6,277 bases of DNA from Pseudomonadota bacterium (GCA_015222755.1 JADFVX010000046.1:1-6277); one strand, 5' to 3'; positions 1-5,413 are shown, numbered from the stretch's first letter. Numbers and translations are program-made. The notes: generated by a model from the sequence alone, not told the origin.

Positions 1-1
1 A

Positions 2-520
2 TTAATGAAACAAGCAAGAAATGAAGGATTTGAAGAAAAAATAATCCCACAAAATATGTCAATGCTAGATATGGATTTTGAGGAAGAAACTTTTGATATT
101 ATCTGGTCAGAAGGTGCATTGTATTTTATGGGATTTCAAAATGGATTAAAACGATGCCATCAGCTTTTGAAAGACAAAGGCTACTTAGCCGTTACAGAAC
201 TTGTATATATTGTTCCTAATACGCCTAAACCCGTTGTTGAATACTTTGAGAGTGAGTATCCAGATATTAAAAATATTGAAGGAAAAATCGAAACAATTAA
301 AAAAGAAAGATTTAACTTAATCTCAAATTTTACATTACCTGAATCGGCGTGGCTGAATAGCTATTATTTACCAATGGAAAAGGAATTACCTCATCTGAAC
401 AAAAAATATCAAGGGAATGAAGTTGCATTAGCTATTTTTGAAGGATTTAGGAATGAATTAGATTTCTATAGGAAATACTCGAAATTTTACGGTTATGAAT
501 TTTTTGTGATGCAAAAATAA
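2..520 (+). CDS. Class I SAM-dependent methyltransferase, 5'-truncated by the window edge
   Basis: The visible 171 residues from the first Met, plus one upstream in-frame Leu codon, match the C-terminal two thirds of a small class I methyltransferase that uses S-adenosylmethionine. The run FDIIWSEGALYFMGF followed by a GL..C..LLK..GYLAVTEL segment is the post-motif-II/III region typical of Methyltransf_11/25-like proteins. The glycine-rich SAM-binding motif I, expected some 50-80 residues earlier, is missing because the frame stays open to the left edge; the ATG at position 5 is therefore unlikely to be the real start. The substrate cannot be inferred. It is the gene of the first, incomplete cassette, and attC1 begins 6 bases after its stop codon. 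It is AT-rich like the other cassettes. Confidence 0.8.
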   Translation, partial: LMKQARNEGFEEKIIPQNMSMLDMDFEEETFDIIWSEGALYFMGFQNGLKRCHQLLKDKGYLAVTELVYIVPNTPKPVVEYFESEYPDIKNIEGKIETIKKERFNLISNFTLPESAWLNSYYLPMEKELPHLNKKYQGNEVALAIFEGFRNELDFYRKYSKFYGYEFFVMQK

Positions 521-525
521 ATACA

Positions 526-591
526 GGATAACAACTCATTCCACCCGACCGTAAAGCTGCGCTTTTCGGCGGGTGAATTTGGATGTTATAT
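526..591 (+). other. attC1 recombination site (66 bp)
   Basis: The left arm contains ATAAC (528-532) and CACCCG (542-547). The right arm contains the complements CGGGTG (570-575) and GTTAT (585-589), in mirrored order as expected for R''-L''-L'-R'. The apex adds a hairpin of AAAGC and GCTTT around a TGC loop. The unpaired A548 and the mismatched spacer between the boxes are the usual asymmetries that give attC its strand choice. The core reads GTTATAT rather than the classical GTTAGRY. The inferred cut is between 585 and 586. Confidence 0.8.
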
Positions 592-624
592 GCTACAAAC
601 AACTATGATAATGAAGATTTCATT

Positions 625-1032
625 ATGGAAAAGATAATCTGGAATGAGAGCTTTAGTGTTGGTGTCCTAGAATTAGATAAACAACACAAAAAACTACTCA
701 AGATGTTAAATAAAATAATTGAAGCAAAGAATATAAGCGTTGATTCCGAAGCTATCTCAGACGTATTAACTGAAATGACCAAATATGCTGAGTATCACTT
801 TAAAACAGAAGAGCGATATATGATCAAATATAATTATCCAAATTATGCTATACACGAAAATGAACACAAAGAATTCTTGAGACAAACAGCTAATTTCTGT
901 ATTGATGTTACGGAACATAAGGAAAGCACCCCAACAGAAATACTTTCATATTTAGAGGCTTGGTTAATAAATCACATACTTAAATCAGATATGAAGTATA
1001 AATCGTTCGTCAATAAAAAAGGGCTGAAATAG
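625..1032 (+). CDS. Bacteriohemerythrin (O2-binding di-iron hemerythrin)
   Basis: The 135-residue protein is a single hemerythrin domain of normal length. It opens with the family signature IIWNESFSVGV..LD.QHK. All seven expected di-iron ligands can be placed: H21, H58, E62 (HxxxE), H77, H81 (HxxxH), H117 and D122 (HxxxxD). The family binds O2 reversibly at a non-heme di-iron centre in the cytoplasm, for storage, delivery or sensing. There is no signal peptide and no fused chemotaxis or kinase domain. I chose the ATG at 625 because MEKIIW matches family N-termini. An ATG at 583 would add 14 residues but lies inside attC1. No strong Shine-Dalgarno sequence precedes 625. The gene fills its own cassette and probably depends on external transcription. 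Confidence 0.93.
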   Translation: MEKIIWNESFSVGVLELDKQHKKLLKMLNKIIEAKNISVDSEAISDVLTEMTKYAEYHFKTEERYMIKYNYPNYAIHENEHKEFLRQTANFCIDVTEHKESTPTEILSYLEAWLINHILKSDMKYKSFVNKKGLK

Positions 1033-1034
1033 AC

Positions 1035-1084
1035 ATATAACAAGACAAATTCACTCGGACAGCCGGGGATTTGCGGCGTTATGC
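1035..1084 (+). other. attC2 recombination site, very short (50 bp)
   Basis: The site starts 3 bases after the hemerythrin stop with ATATAAC (1035-1041) and ends with GTTATGC (1078-1084). Between them, CTCGG and CCGGG form a short apical stem with one mismatch. The stretch CACTCGGAC and the right side GCCGG.GAT.TG.GGCGTTA recur in attC4, which supports a shared origin. The site is near the lower end of attC lengths and has almost no variable terminal structure. The cut is inferred between 1078 and 1079. Confidence 0.75.
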
Positions 1085-1086
1085 TT

Positions 1087-1093
1087 AAGGAGG
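1087..1093 (+). promoter_or_regulatory. Shine-Dalgarno site of the lipoprotein gene
   Basis: AAGGAGG is a near-perfect anti-16S match four bases upstream of the ATG at 1098. It sits directly after the GTTATGC core of attC2, so it belongs to the incoming cassette and fixes the start codon. Confidence 0.8.
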
Positions 1094-1097
1094 TTTT

Positions 1098-1523
1098 ATG
1101 AGAGTAAAATATTTACTGAATGTATTTCTGCTTTTTATTATTTTTGGATGCAGTGGCAACAATAATCCAACATCTTCCTCATCCACTCCACCATCACAAG
1201 ATATAACAGGTACATATAATCTTTCTTCGGCTAGCGGCTCTTATGTACATAAAAATGGGGTTACATCATTTGATAATAAAACTTCTATTACTGGTACGCT
1301 AATCCTCGGTGAAACAACTTGGGACGAAACATATGTAGCTGATGGTACAATTTATACGAAAAGCAATGGAATCTATACTATCTTGTATTCAAATGGTACA
1401 ACAGAAGGTACCATTGGGTATGGTTATCCGGATGGTGCTGGGTCATATACCTTCTCAATCAATGGGTATAATCTGTATTTTACAGGCAGTCCCAATAGTA
1501 CCTGGACAAAGGTGAGCGACTAA
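1098..1523 (+). CDS. Small secreted lipoprotein of unknown function
   Basis: The 141-residue product begins with MRVKY, a hydrophobic stretch and a lipobox (I15-F-G-C18), so it should be lipidated on Cys18 after signal peptidase II cleavage. Ser19-Gly20 after the cysteine would favour outer-membrane sorting. A Ser/Thr/Pro/Asn-rich linker (about residues 20-36) follows. The rest (about 37-139) is rich in Gly, Thr, Tyr and Ser with alternating polar and hydrophobic residues, and looks like a small beta-sandwich or lipocalin-like domain (ITGTYNL opening, YFTG...W end). I do not recognise a family. A strong ribosome-binding site, AAGGAGG at 1087-1093, lies four bases before the ATG and only three bases after the attC2 core, so the cassette brings its own translation signal. 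Confidence 0.8.
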   Translation: MRVKYLLNVFLLFIIFGCSGNNNPTSSSSTPPSQDITGTYNLSSASGSYVHKNGVTSFDNKTSITGTLILGETTWDETYVADGTIYTKSNGIYTILYSNGTTEGTIGYGYPDGAGSYTFSINGYNLYFTGSPNSTWTKVSD

Positions 1524-1533
1524 TATCATTTGA

Positions 1534-1661
1534 ACATAACACGTCGTTCAACCAGATCGATACACACGCCGGCTCTTTTGAATATCGGGGTTTTTAAATT
1601 CATTATCTACTCCGGGAGTATTCCTTATTTAACCGCTCCTGGTTAACTCAAATCGTTATGC
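1534..1661 (+). other. attC3 recombination site, long (128 bp)
   Basis: The left arm CATAAC...AACCAG (from 1535, L'' at about 1549-1554) is mirrored on the right by CTGGTT...GTTATG (L' at about 1639-1644, R' core GTTATGC at 1655-1661). Spacers between the boxes differ, as in real attC sites. The 80-odd bases between the L boxes form the variable terminal structure, giving a length comparable to Vibrio-type repeats. The cut is inferred between 1655 and 1656. It begins 11 bases after the lipoprotein stop. Confidence 0.82.
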
Positions 1662-1680
1662 ATCAAAGATGGGATCAATT

Positions 1681-2364
1681 ATGGAACCCATTACTGTAGA
1701 ATTTCCACTGCGTGGAGATTGGACGGCAGGCCACACACCTGCTGAAAAAGTACCCAGTCATGGTGTCGATTTATTGGGGCAAACATATGCCTATGATTTC
1801 CTTCGTGTCGACTGGAATAAGGAAGGGTTTTTATTTCATCCCAAATCGACTCTGCGTTATTTTACAATTGGTGTAAATGTAAAAGATTGCTTCGGATATG
1901 GTGAGCACATATACAGCCCTGTATGCGGTGATGTAGTGGTAGCAAAAGATGGCTTAAAAGATCATCAATGGCTCCATCCAATCATAGATCTGTTGGCTGT
2001 TTATGCTAGAGGGGCATATGTTGGCTTTAGTAGGAACCCAAATCTCCACAAAGTCATAGGCAACTACATTATTTTAAAAATTGAAGGACTTGAGGCTTAT
2101 GCTTTTTTTGCTCACACTAAGAAAGGTTCAATAAAAGTAAAGGAAGGTGAAAAGATTACTTACGGGCAACACTTGGCAGATGTCGGGCATACTGGTAATT
2201 CAACTGCACCTCATTTGCATTTTCACATAATGGATCGAGTCGATATATTAACCGCAAAAGGATTGCCCTGTAATTTTAAGGAGTATGAATCATTTTCTAA
2301 TGGCTCATGGATAAGCAAAAAAAATGATATACCGGAAAAACGAGAACGAATTAGAGTCAAATAA
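1681..2364 (+). CDS. M23-family (LytM/lysostaphin-like) metallopeptidase
   Basis: The 227-residue product has the M23 zinc peptidase pattern. Counting from the ATG at 1669 (add 4 to the numbering from 1681), the probable zinc ligands are H31 in SHGVD, D43 in the AYDF segment, and H184 of the HLH motif (PHLHFH). H149 in FAHT and H182 fit the catalytic histidines. The segments YSPVCGDVV, GNYIILKI and GHTGNS..PHLHFH are the conserved beta-strand and turn blocks. M23 enzymes usually cut peptide cross-links of peptidoglycan, but no signal peptide or membrane anchor is visible here, so export and substrate are uncertain. I chose the ATG at 1681 because MEPITVEFPLRG resembles related N-termini; 1669 is the alternative and neither has a strong ribosome-binding site. 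Single gene of its cassette. Confidence 0.88.
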   Translation: MEPITVEFPLRGDWTAGHTPAEKVPSHGVDLLGQTYAYDFLRVDWNKEGFLFHPKSTLRYFTIGVNVKDCFGYGEHIYSPVCGDVVVAKDGLKDHQWLHPIIDLLAVYARGAYVGFSRNPNLHKVIGNYIILKIEGLEAYAFFAHTKKGSIKVKEGEKITYGQHLADVGHTGNSTAPHLHFHIMDRVDILTAKGLPCNFKEYESFSNGSWISKKNDIPEKRERIRVK

Positions 2365-2365
2365 T

Positions 2366-2452
2366 GCATAACAATCACATACACTCGGACTGCAAAAAGC
2401 GCCGCTCGTTCCTCGCTCTGCTTTTCGCTGCCGGTGATGTGAGGCGTTAGCC
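2366..2452 (+). other. attC4 recombination site (87 bp)
   Basis: The site runs from GCATAAC (2366-2372) to GTTAGCC (2446-2452). Inside, ACTCGG pairs with CCGGT, and GCAAAAAGC pairs imperfectly with GCTTTTCGC around a C/T-rich terminal loop. It is the most classical attC of the window, with GCGTTAG at the core. It shares its L-box sequences with attC2. It starts one base after the peptidase stop codon, and the cut is inferred between 2446 and 2447. Confidence 0.88.
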
Positions 2453-2460
2453 CAACATTA

Positions 2461-2468
2461 AAAGGAGG
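2461..2468 (+). promoter_or_regulatory. Shine-Dalgarno site of the VOC gene
   Basis: AAAGGAGG lies four bases before the ATG at 2473 and nine bases after the attC4 core. Its placement parallels that in the lipoprotein cassette and supports this start codon. Confidence 0.8.
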
Positions 2469-2472
2469 CATC

Positions 2473-2868
2473 ATGAAAACAAATGAATTATCGACATGCT
2501 TTATCACAAATGATGTAGACGCTTGCCGTGGGTTCTATCAACGCTATTTTTCAGCAAGTTGCATCTTTGATGCTGGCTGGTATGTCAATTTACGCATTGC
2601 TGGAGATGGACCCTCCATTCAGTTTATGCAACCGCAAGATGATATGCCGACATATAGTGGTACAGGAATCATGCTCAACTTCAATGTTGAAGATGTAGAT
2701 ACAGAACATGCAAGATTAACGAAAGCTGGTCTACAAACTGCAATGCCATTGGAAGATCATCCATGGGGAGATAGAGGGTTTTCTGTAATAGACCCTATTG
2801 GCAATTCTATTTATATCTATTCTGATCGTGAGCCGACAGAAGAATTTAAACAATATTACAAGGGCTAA
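2473..2868 (+). CDS. VOC-superfamily (glyoxalase/bleomycin-resistance fold) protein
   Basis: The 131-residue protein has the two beta-alpha-beta-beta-beta halves of the vicinal-oxygen-chelate fold: half one at about residues 5-54 (FY..YF, then SIQFMQP) and half two at about 65-117. Half two carries the signature FNVEDVD..HARL...G, then PWGDRGFSVIDPIGNSIYIY. The usual metal ligands (His or Gln early, Glu at the end of each half) are not evident; Q50, N69 and Y114 or I115 stand near those places. That fits the non-metal, ligand-sequestering members related to bleomycin-binding proteins better than glyoxalase I, but the ligand is unknown. Single gene of the last cassette, with its own strong ribosome-binding site. 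Confidence 0.88.
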   Translation: MKTNELSTCFITNDVDACRGFYQRYFSASCIFDAGWYVNLRIAGDGPSIQFMQPQDDMPTYSGTGIMLNFNVEDVDTEHARLTKAGLQTAMPLEDHPWGDRGFSVIDPIGNSIYIYSDREPTEEFKQYYKG

Positions 2869-2952
2869 CAATTAGCTTAACATTGACCATTTTATACGCC
2901 GCTTCGTTTCACTACGCAGCGTATAAAATGTCAAGTTAGCATGGCGTTAATG
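2863..2952 (+). other. attC5 recombination site, last of the array (90 bp)
   Basis: GGCTAAC (2863-2869) overlaps the VOC stop codon, and the site ends in GTTAATG (2946-2952). The inner stem is unusually regular: CATTTTATACGC (2888-2899) is a perfect 12-bp complement of GCGTATAAAATG (2919-2930), flanked by TTGACC and GTCAA as L boxes. An internal GCTTAAC...GTTAGC pair gives an alternative, shorter R-box pairing. The core departs from GTTAGRY and is shared with the palindrome that follows. The cut is inferred between 2946 and 2947. Confidence 0.8.
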
Positions 2953-2973
2953 CCGCCTCCGGCGGCATTAACG
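2945..2973. repeat. Perfect palindrome at the array/chromosome junction
   Basis: CGTTAATGCCGCC (2945-2957) and its exact complement (2961-2973) are separated by only TCC, giving a 13-bp GC-rich stem. The left half contains the attC5 core, and the right half ends in CATTAAC, which resembles an R'' box. It could be a terminator without a T-tract for the VOC or DUF2784 transcripts, the stub of a degenerate sixth attC, or a host repeat into which the array inserted. Confidence 0.7.
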
Positions 2974-3096
2974 GCCGAGTTGAGATTCCAAATTCAGGTC
3001 GAAAGGAAGGTGGATAATCGCAAAAGAGATGAGGTCGAAAGGATTATAAATGGTAACTGAAGATGTGACACCTATCCTTCTTTATTCGTCTTGAGG
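2953..3096. other. Intergenic stretch between array and host genes
   Basis: Beyond the palindrome this region holds no convincing gene. It contains a 12-bp direct repeat, AGGTCGAAAGGA, at 2996-3007 and 3032-3043, 36 bases apart. The flanking genes converge on it. No T-run terminator was found for the minus-strand unit. Confidence 0.5.
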
Positions 3097-3507
3097 CTAT
3101 TTCCCCTTCCCCCCCTCCGGGGGCCAGATGATGAAAAGGAAAAGGGCCGTTATGGCGGCTGCGGTATATACCAAGGTAAAGACCCAGTCCGGCAGTTCGT
3201 AATAGAGGAGGCCGCTTATGAAGTCGGCTATAAGCCCCCTTTTGTACCCCGCCTCGCCTGCAGCGATCCTCAGGTTATGCTCGAGGGTAGTGAAGGAGCA
3301 TAACCTGCCGAGGAGGGCCTGAAGGGCAACGAGGAGCATGAGGCCGAGGTGGATATGGCGAAAGAGGCGGTTCTTCGTCCATCTCCACCTGAAGGCCGTT
3401 CCGGCGGCTATAAGGATGAAACCGAGGAGAATAAAGCAGACTATACCGAAATGGATGTAGAGGACCGCATCGGCAAGGCGCGAGGCAGTTGACGGTGAGA
3501 GGTTCAC
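3097..3507 (-). CDS. DUF2784 integral membrane protein
   Basis: The 136-residue product fits the DUF2784 family. It has LADAVLYIHFGIVCFILLG at the start of a first membrane helix (about 11-37), a second helix at about 52-68, the hallmark LC.FTTLEHNLR...GEAGY motif (about 69-88), and a last hydrophobic segment (about 108-128) before a charged tail. The function of the family is not known; it sits in the inner membrane. The frame is open to an ATG at 3585, but I choose the GTG at 3507. It overlaps the stop of the upstream gene as GTGA, a classic translational-coupling junction, and gives the family's usual start just before LAD. The ATG would add 26 atypical residues and overlap the upstream gene by 82 bases. 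Confidence 0.85.
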   Translation of the reverse strand: MNLSPSTASRLADAVLYIHFGIVCFILLGFILIAAGTAFRWRWTKNRLFRHIHLGLMLLVALQALLGRLCSFTTLEHNLRIAAGEAGYKRGLIADFISGLLYYELPDWVFTLVYTAAAITALFLFIIWPPEGGKGK

Positions 3508-4526
3508 CGGGGGGATATGGGCTGGTCGTAGGAGATATTCAGCGAGTTGCCGTTGGAGCTGAATGAGAGGATATTGCTTGAACACTGGACGCGGATCCTC
3601 AGCTCACCGGTGCCGGGGCCGCTCACATAGTTCGAAATATCCCCGGGGGGGATAAGCCCTTCGATGACCGTCTCTTCATCTCCCACCTCCTGAGAGTCCA
3701 GTCCTGTCCACTCTCTCAACTTCCAGTCCCAGATGTCGAGCCTCTGGTCGCAGCGCTGGCTGTTGTAGCCCTTGTAGCTGATCTCCAGGCTTCGCGCTCC
3801 ATCGCCCATACCGGTGAAAGTTGCATACCATGAGGTTATATAGGGTGATTTGACAGTTGCCCAGACGCGGTAATACCTCTCGTCGTCTAGGTTCAGCCTG
3901 TTCGCCGTCCCGTCACTCCCGCTCCCCTCCATCTTTACCACTGCAGTGGGGGTCTTCGTCGTCCTTACAACGAGAGGGGCGATGACAAAGGATGGAACCC
4001 CCTCCTCTCCGTGGCCTTCCCATGGGGAATAGTGTGTTTGAGGATTTATGCAGGCCAGCTCTTTCTCCACGTAGGATGCCTCGTATACGACCGCCTTCTC
4101 CCTCGCCTGCCACTTGTAGGCAGTTCCATGTACAAGGCCTGCCACATTAAGGGGCGGATACGGGACCTCGCTTCGGTCTGCACTGCCTCTGGCCATAGAG
4201 GGGGACCTGTGTGTCGGGTCGCCCGTAAACTCCTCCTCTACAGGCCTCAACTCAACCTCGAGGGAGTAGTCCCAGGGGCATTCGTTGAGGGAGCAGCTCG
4301 ATGTCCTTCCGGAAAGCGTAAGCGATGGGGTCTTCGATTCAACCCCCATGCTAAGGGGAGCGCCATCCCGGTTCAGCTGCGTCAGCTCCTTAGGCGCCTG
4401 CCTCCAACCGGACCTGGCAAGATCGGGCAACCCTCCCCTCGTCTCCATATTGTCTGCCTCTGCAGAGCTGCCGGGAAGCGGATGTAATGCAAGTACCATT
4501 GTGATGAGAATGATTAATCGGTTCAT
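3504..4526 (-). CDS. Secreted protein with Fn3-like and C-terminal beta-sandwich-like regions, unknown function
   Basis: The 340-residue product starts with a clear signal peptide (about 1-22, cleavage near SSA/EA), so it is exported. Residues about 42-185 read like a fibronectin-type-III-like region, with strand-like SLTLSG and YSLEVELRPV and a final VAGLVHGTAYKWQAREK resembling the conserved loop and Tyr-x-Trp strand. Residues about 211-335 form a second beta-rich region: YYRVWATV, SLEISYKGYNSQRCDQRLDIWDW, ELRIRVQC, SLNISYD. Cysteines at 78/83, 159, 259 and 315 could form disulfides. I do not recognise a catalytic motif; a surface-binding or carbohydrate-binding role is only a guess. It overlaps the DUF2784 gene by GTGA and leads that two-gene unit. 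TATAAT on the minus strand (4539-4534) lies just 7 bases before the ATG, and no ribosome-binding site is obvious. Confidence 0.75.
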   Translation of the reverse strand: MNRLIILITMVLALHPLPGSSAEADNMETRGGLPDLARSGWRQAPKELTQLNRDGAPLSMGVESKTPSLTLSGRTSSCSLNECPWDYSLEVELRPVEEEFTGDPTHRSPSMARGSADRSEVPYPPLNVAGLVHGTAYKWQAREKAVVYEASYVEKELACINPQTHYSPWEGHGEEGVPSFVIAPLVVRTTKTPTAVVKMEGSGSDGTANRLNLDDERYYRVWATVKSPYITSWYATFTGMGDGARSLEISYKGYNSQRCDQRLDIWDWKLREWTGLDSQEVGDEETVIEGLIPPGDISNYVSGPGTGELRIRVQCSSNILSFSSNGNSLNISYDQPISPR

Positions 4527-4774
4527 AGTTGAAATTATAGCAGATATCCTGGAGGGGAAAAGTTAAAAATTCTTAACCTCCCCCTTTTGGCAACGGGGAC
4601 TGTGGCCTGCCCCGCCTGACTCGTTAGAGTGACAAACCTCTAATGGGTTTGAGGGTATGCTCTAATGGGGGGGGCTAAGTGTGGCTGTGATTCCAGGCCG
4701 TCCCGCTTACGGCCTGAATGAAGTATTGTGGCCCCGGAATTTGGGGTTCAAAACCGGTCGCTGTTGTCCCTAGT
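4527..4774. other. Intergenic region with several inverted repeats
   Basis: No gene is supported here. The region contains a perfect 8-bp hairpin (4694-4701 with 4709-4716, loop CCCGCTT) about 60 bases past the stop of the PagL-like gene, possibly a terminator without a T-tract. It also contains a nested inverted repeat: TTAGAG 4624-4629 with CTCTAA 4660-4665, enclosing CAAACC 4633-4638 with GGTTTG 4646-4651. CTCTAATGGG occurs as a direct repeat at 4638-4647 and 4660-4669. TATAAT (minus strand, 4539-4534) could be the -10 box of the downstream gene, but I see no good -35. Confidence 0.5.
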
Positions 4775-5389
4775 TTAAAATTCATAGCGAAGTCCCACGG
4801 CCATTGAATTGGAGGCCCCGTGGACATCGTTGATCAACCCCCTTATCCCCGACCTGTGGTGCAGCCGTGTCACCACGCTTAAGGCCTTATATCCAGGATG
4901 AGCGAAGGTAAACTCAAAGAGAAGGTAGTTCAGGAAGCGTGAACTCTCTTCATGGCGCCTCTGCTCCAGTTCGGGTGTTTCACTGGTAATGGAGAAGCCC
5001 TCTCCCACGGCAAAAGAGGTATCTATATAGCGGTCCCAGGGGAAGCTGAGCCACCTGGCGATGATGACGCCGACAAACTCCCGGTATCTCTGCGCCCCCC
5101 TGTGTCTTACCGCCTGACCTTCAAGCTCGAAGCGCAGGTCTTTCTTCCACCGGCCTATCTCCCTGCCGAGGGCAAGTGCTGTAAATTTATGGGCATAGTC
5201 ATAGTCGGCCTTAAAAAGCACCGCATCCTTGAGGGTGTCGTCACTCATCACCCCTCCAAGGAGGGTCAAACTCCACTCCCCGCCTTCAGCCTTCCCCTCC
5301 TGCGCATACAGCTGGCTGCAGAAAACAAAGGAAAGGATTGTGAGGATAAGGATCCAGAGTCGCCCTCTTGAATTGAGATGATATGTCAT
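4775..5389 (-). CDS. Outer-membrane beta-barrel protein, PagL-like (possible lipid A 3-O-deacylase)
   Basis: The 204-residue product has a signal peptide (hydrophobic 11-24, cleavage near residue 29) followed by alternating amphipathic strands. It ends in GLRYEF with the C-terminal Phe typical of outer-membrane barrels. The end segment RLHHRSG..GL....GASN...VGLRYEF resembles acyloxyacyl hydrolase/PagL proteins, which remove a fatty acid from lipid A; H178-x-S180 would be the catalytic His and Ser. The expected acidic partner is not certain, so activity is inference. I start at the ATG at 5389. The frame is open to an ATG at 5494, but those 35 codons run through an inverted 19-bp repeat and separate the signal peptide from the N-terminus. 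No clear ribosome-binding site precedes 5389. Alternative: a generic barrel protein without enzyme activity. Confidence 0.72.
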   Translation of the reverse strand: MTYHLNSRGRLWILILTILSFVFCSQLYAQEGKAEGGEWSLTLLGGVMSDDTLKDAVLFKADYDYAHKFTALALGREIGRWKKDLRFELEGQAVRHRGAQRYREFVGVIIARWLSFPWDRYIDTSFAVGEGFSITSETPELEQRRHEESSRFLNYLLFEFTFAHPGYKALSVVTRLHHRSGIRGLINDVHGASNSMAVGLRYEF

Positions 5390-5413
5390 CGTTAGAATGG
5401 CAAGTAAAGTTAA

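Larger units (their letters stand above)
1..2952 (+). mobile_element. Integron gene-cassette array (distal end or CALIN)
   Basis: Five small genes of unrelated function lie in the same orientation. Each is followed within a few to a few tens of bases by an imperfect inverted repeat of 50-128 bp that starts with a TAAC-type box and ends with a GTTA-type core. Such one-gene, one-site units are the hallmark of integron cassettes. Base composition is clearly more AT-rich than the DNA to the right. Inferred cassette borders (G^TT) are 585/586, 1078/1079, 1655/1656, 2446/2447 and 2946/2947. No intI integrase, attI or array promoter Pc is visible, so the array either extends left beyond the window or is an integrase-less cluster. 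Because attC sites lie 3' of their genes and the strand is constant, the right edge at about 2952 is the end distal to any integrase. Confidence 0.85.

Noticed and set aside
2223..2507. Minus-strand open frame of 94 codons across attC4
   Set aside because: It covers the peptidase end, attC4 and the VOC start, shows no family pattern, and is an antisense shadow.
526..2973. Repeated hairpins read as a CRISPR array or simple terminators
   Set aside because: Repeat sequences and lengths differ from site to site, spacers are genes, and the ends carry mirrored TAAC/GTTA boxes, which fits attC and not CRISPR; T-tracts are missing.
4011..4487. Plus-strand open frame of 158 codons inside the secreted-protein gene
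   Set aside because: It is antisense to a gene with a clear signal peptide; Arg/Cys/Pro-rich, low-complexity translation typical of GC-rich shadows.
4952..5371. Plus-strand open frame of 139 codons opposite the PagL-like gene
   Set aside because: Antisense shadow with no domain and no ribosome-binding site; the minus-strand frame has a signal peptide and a barrel C-terminus.
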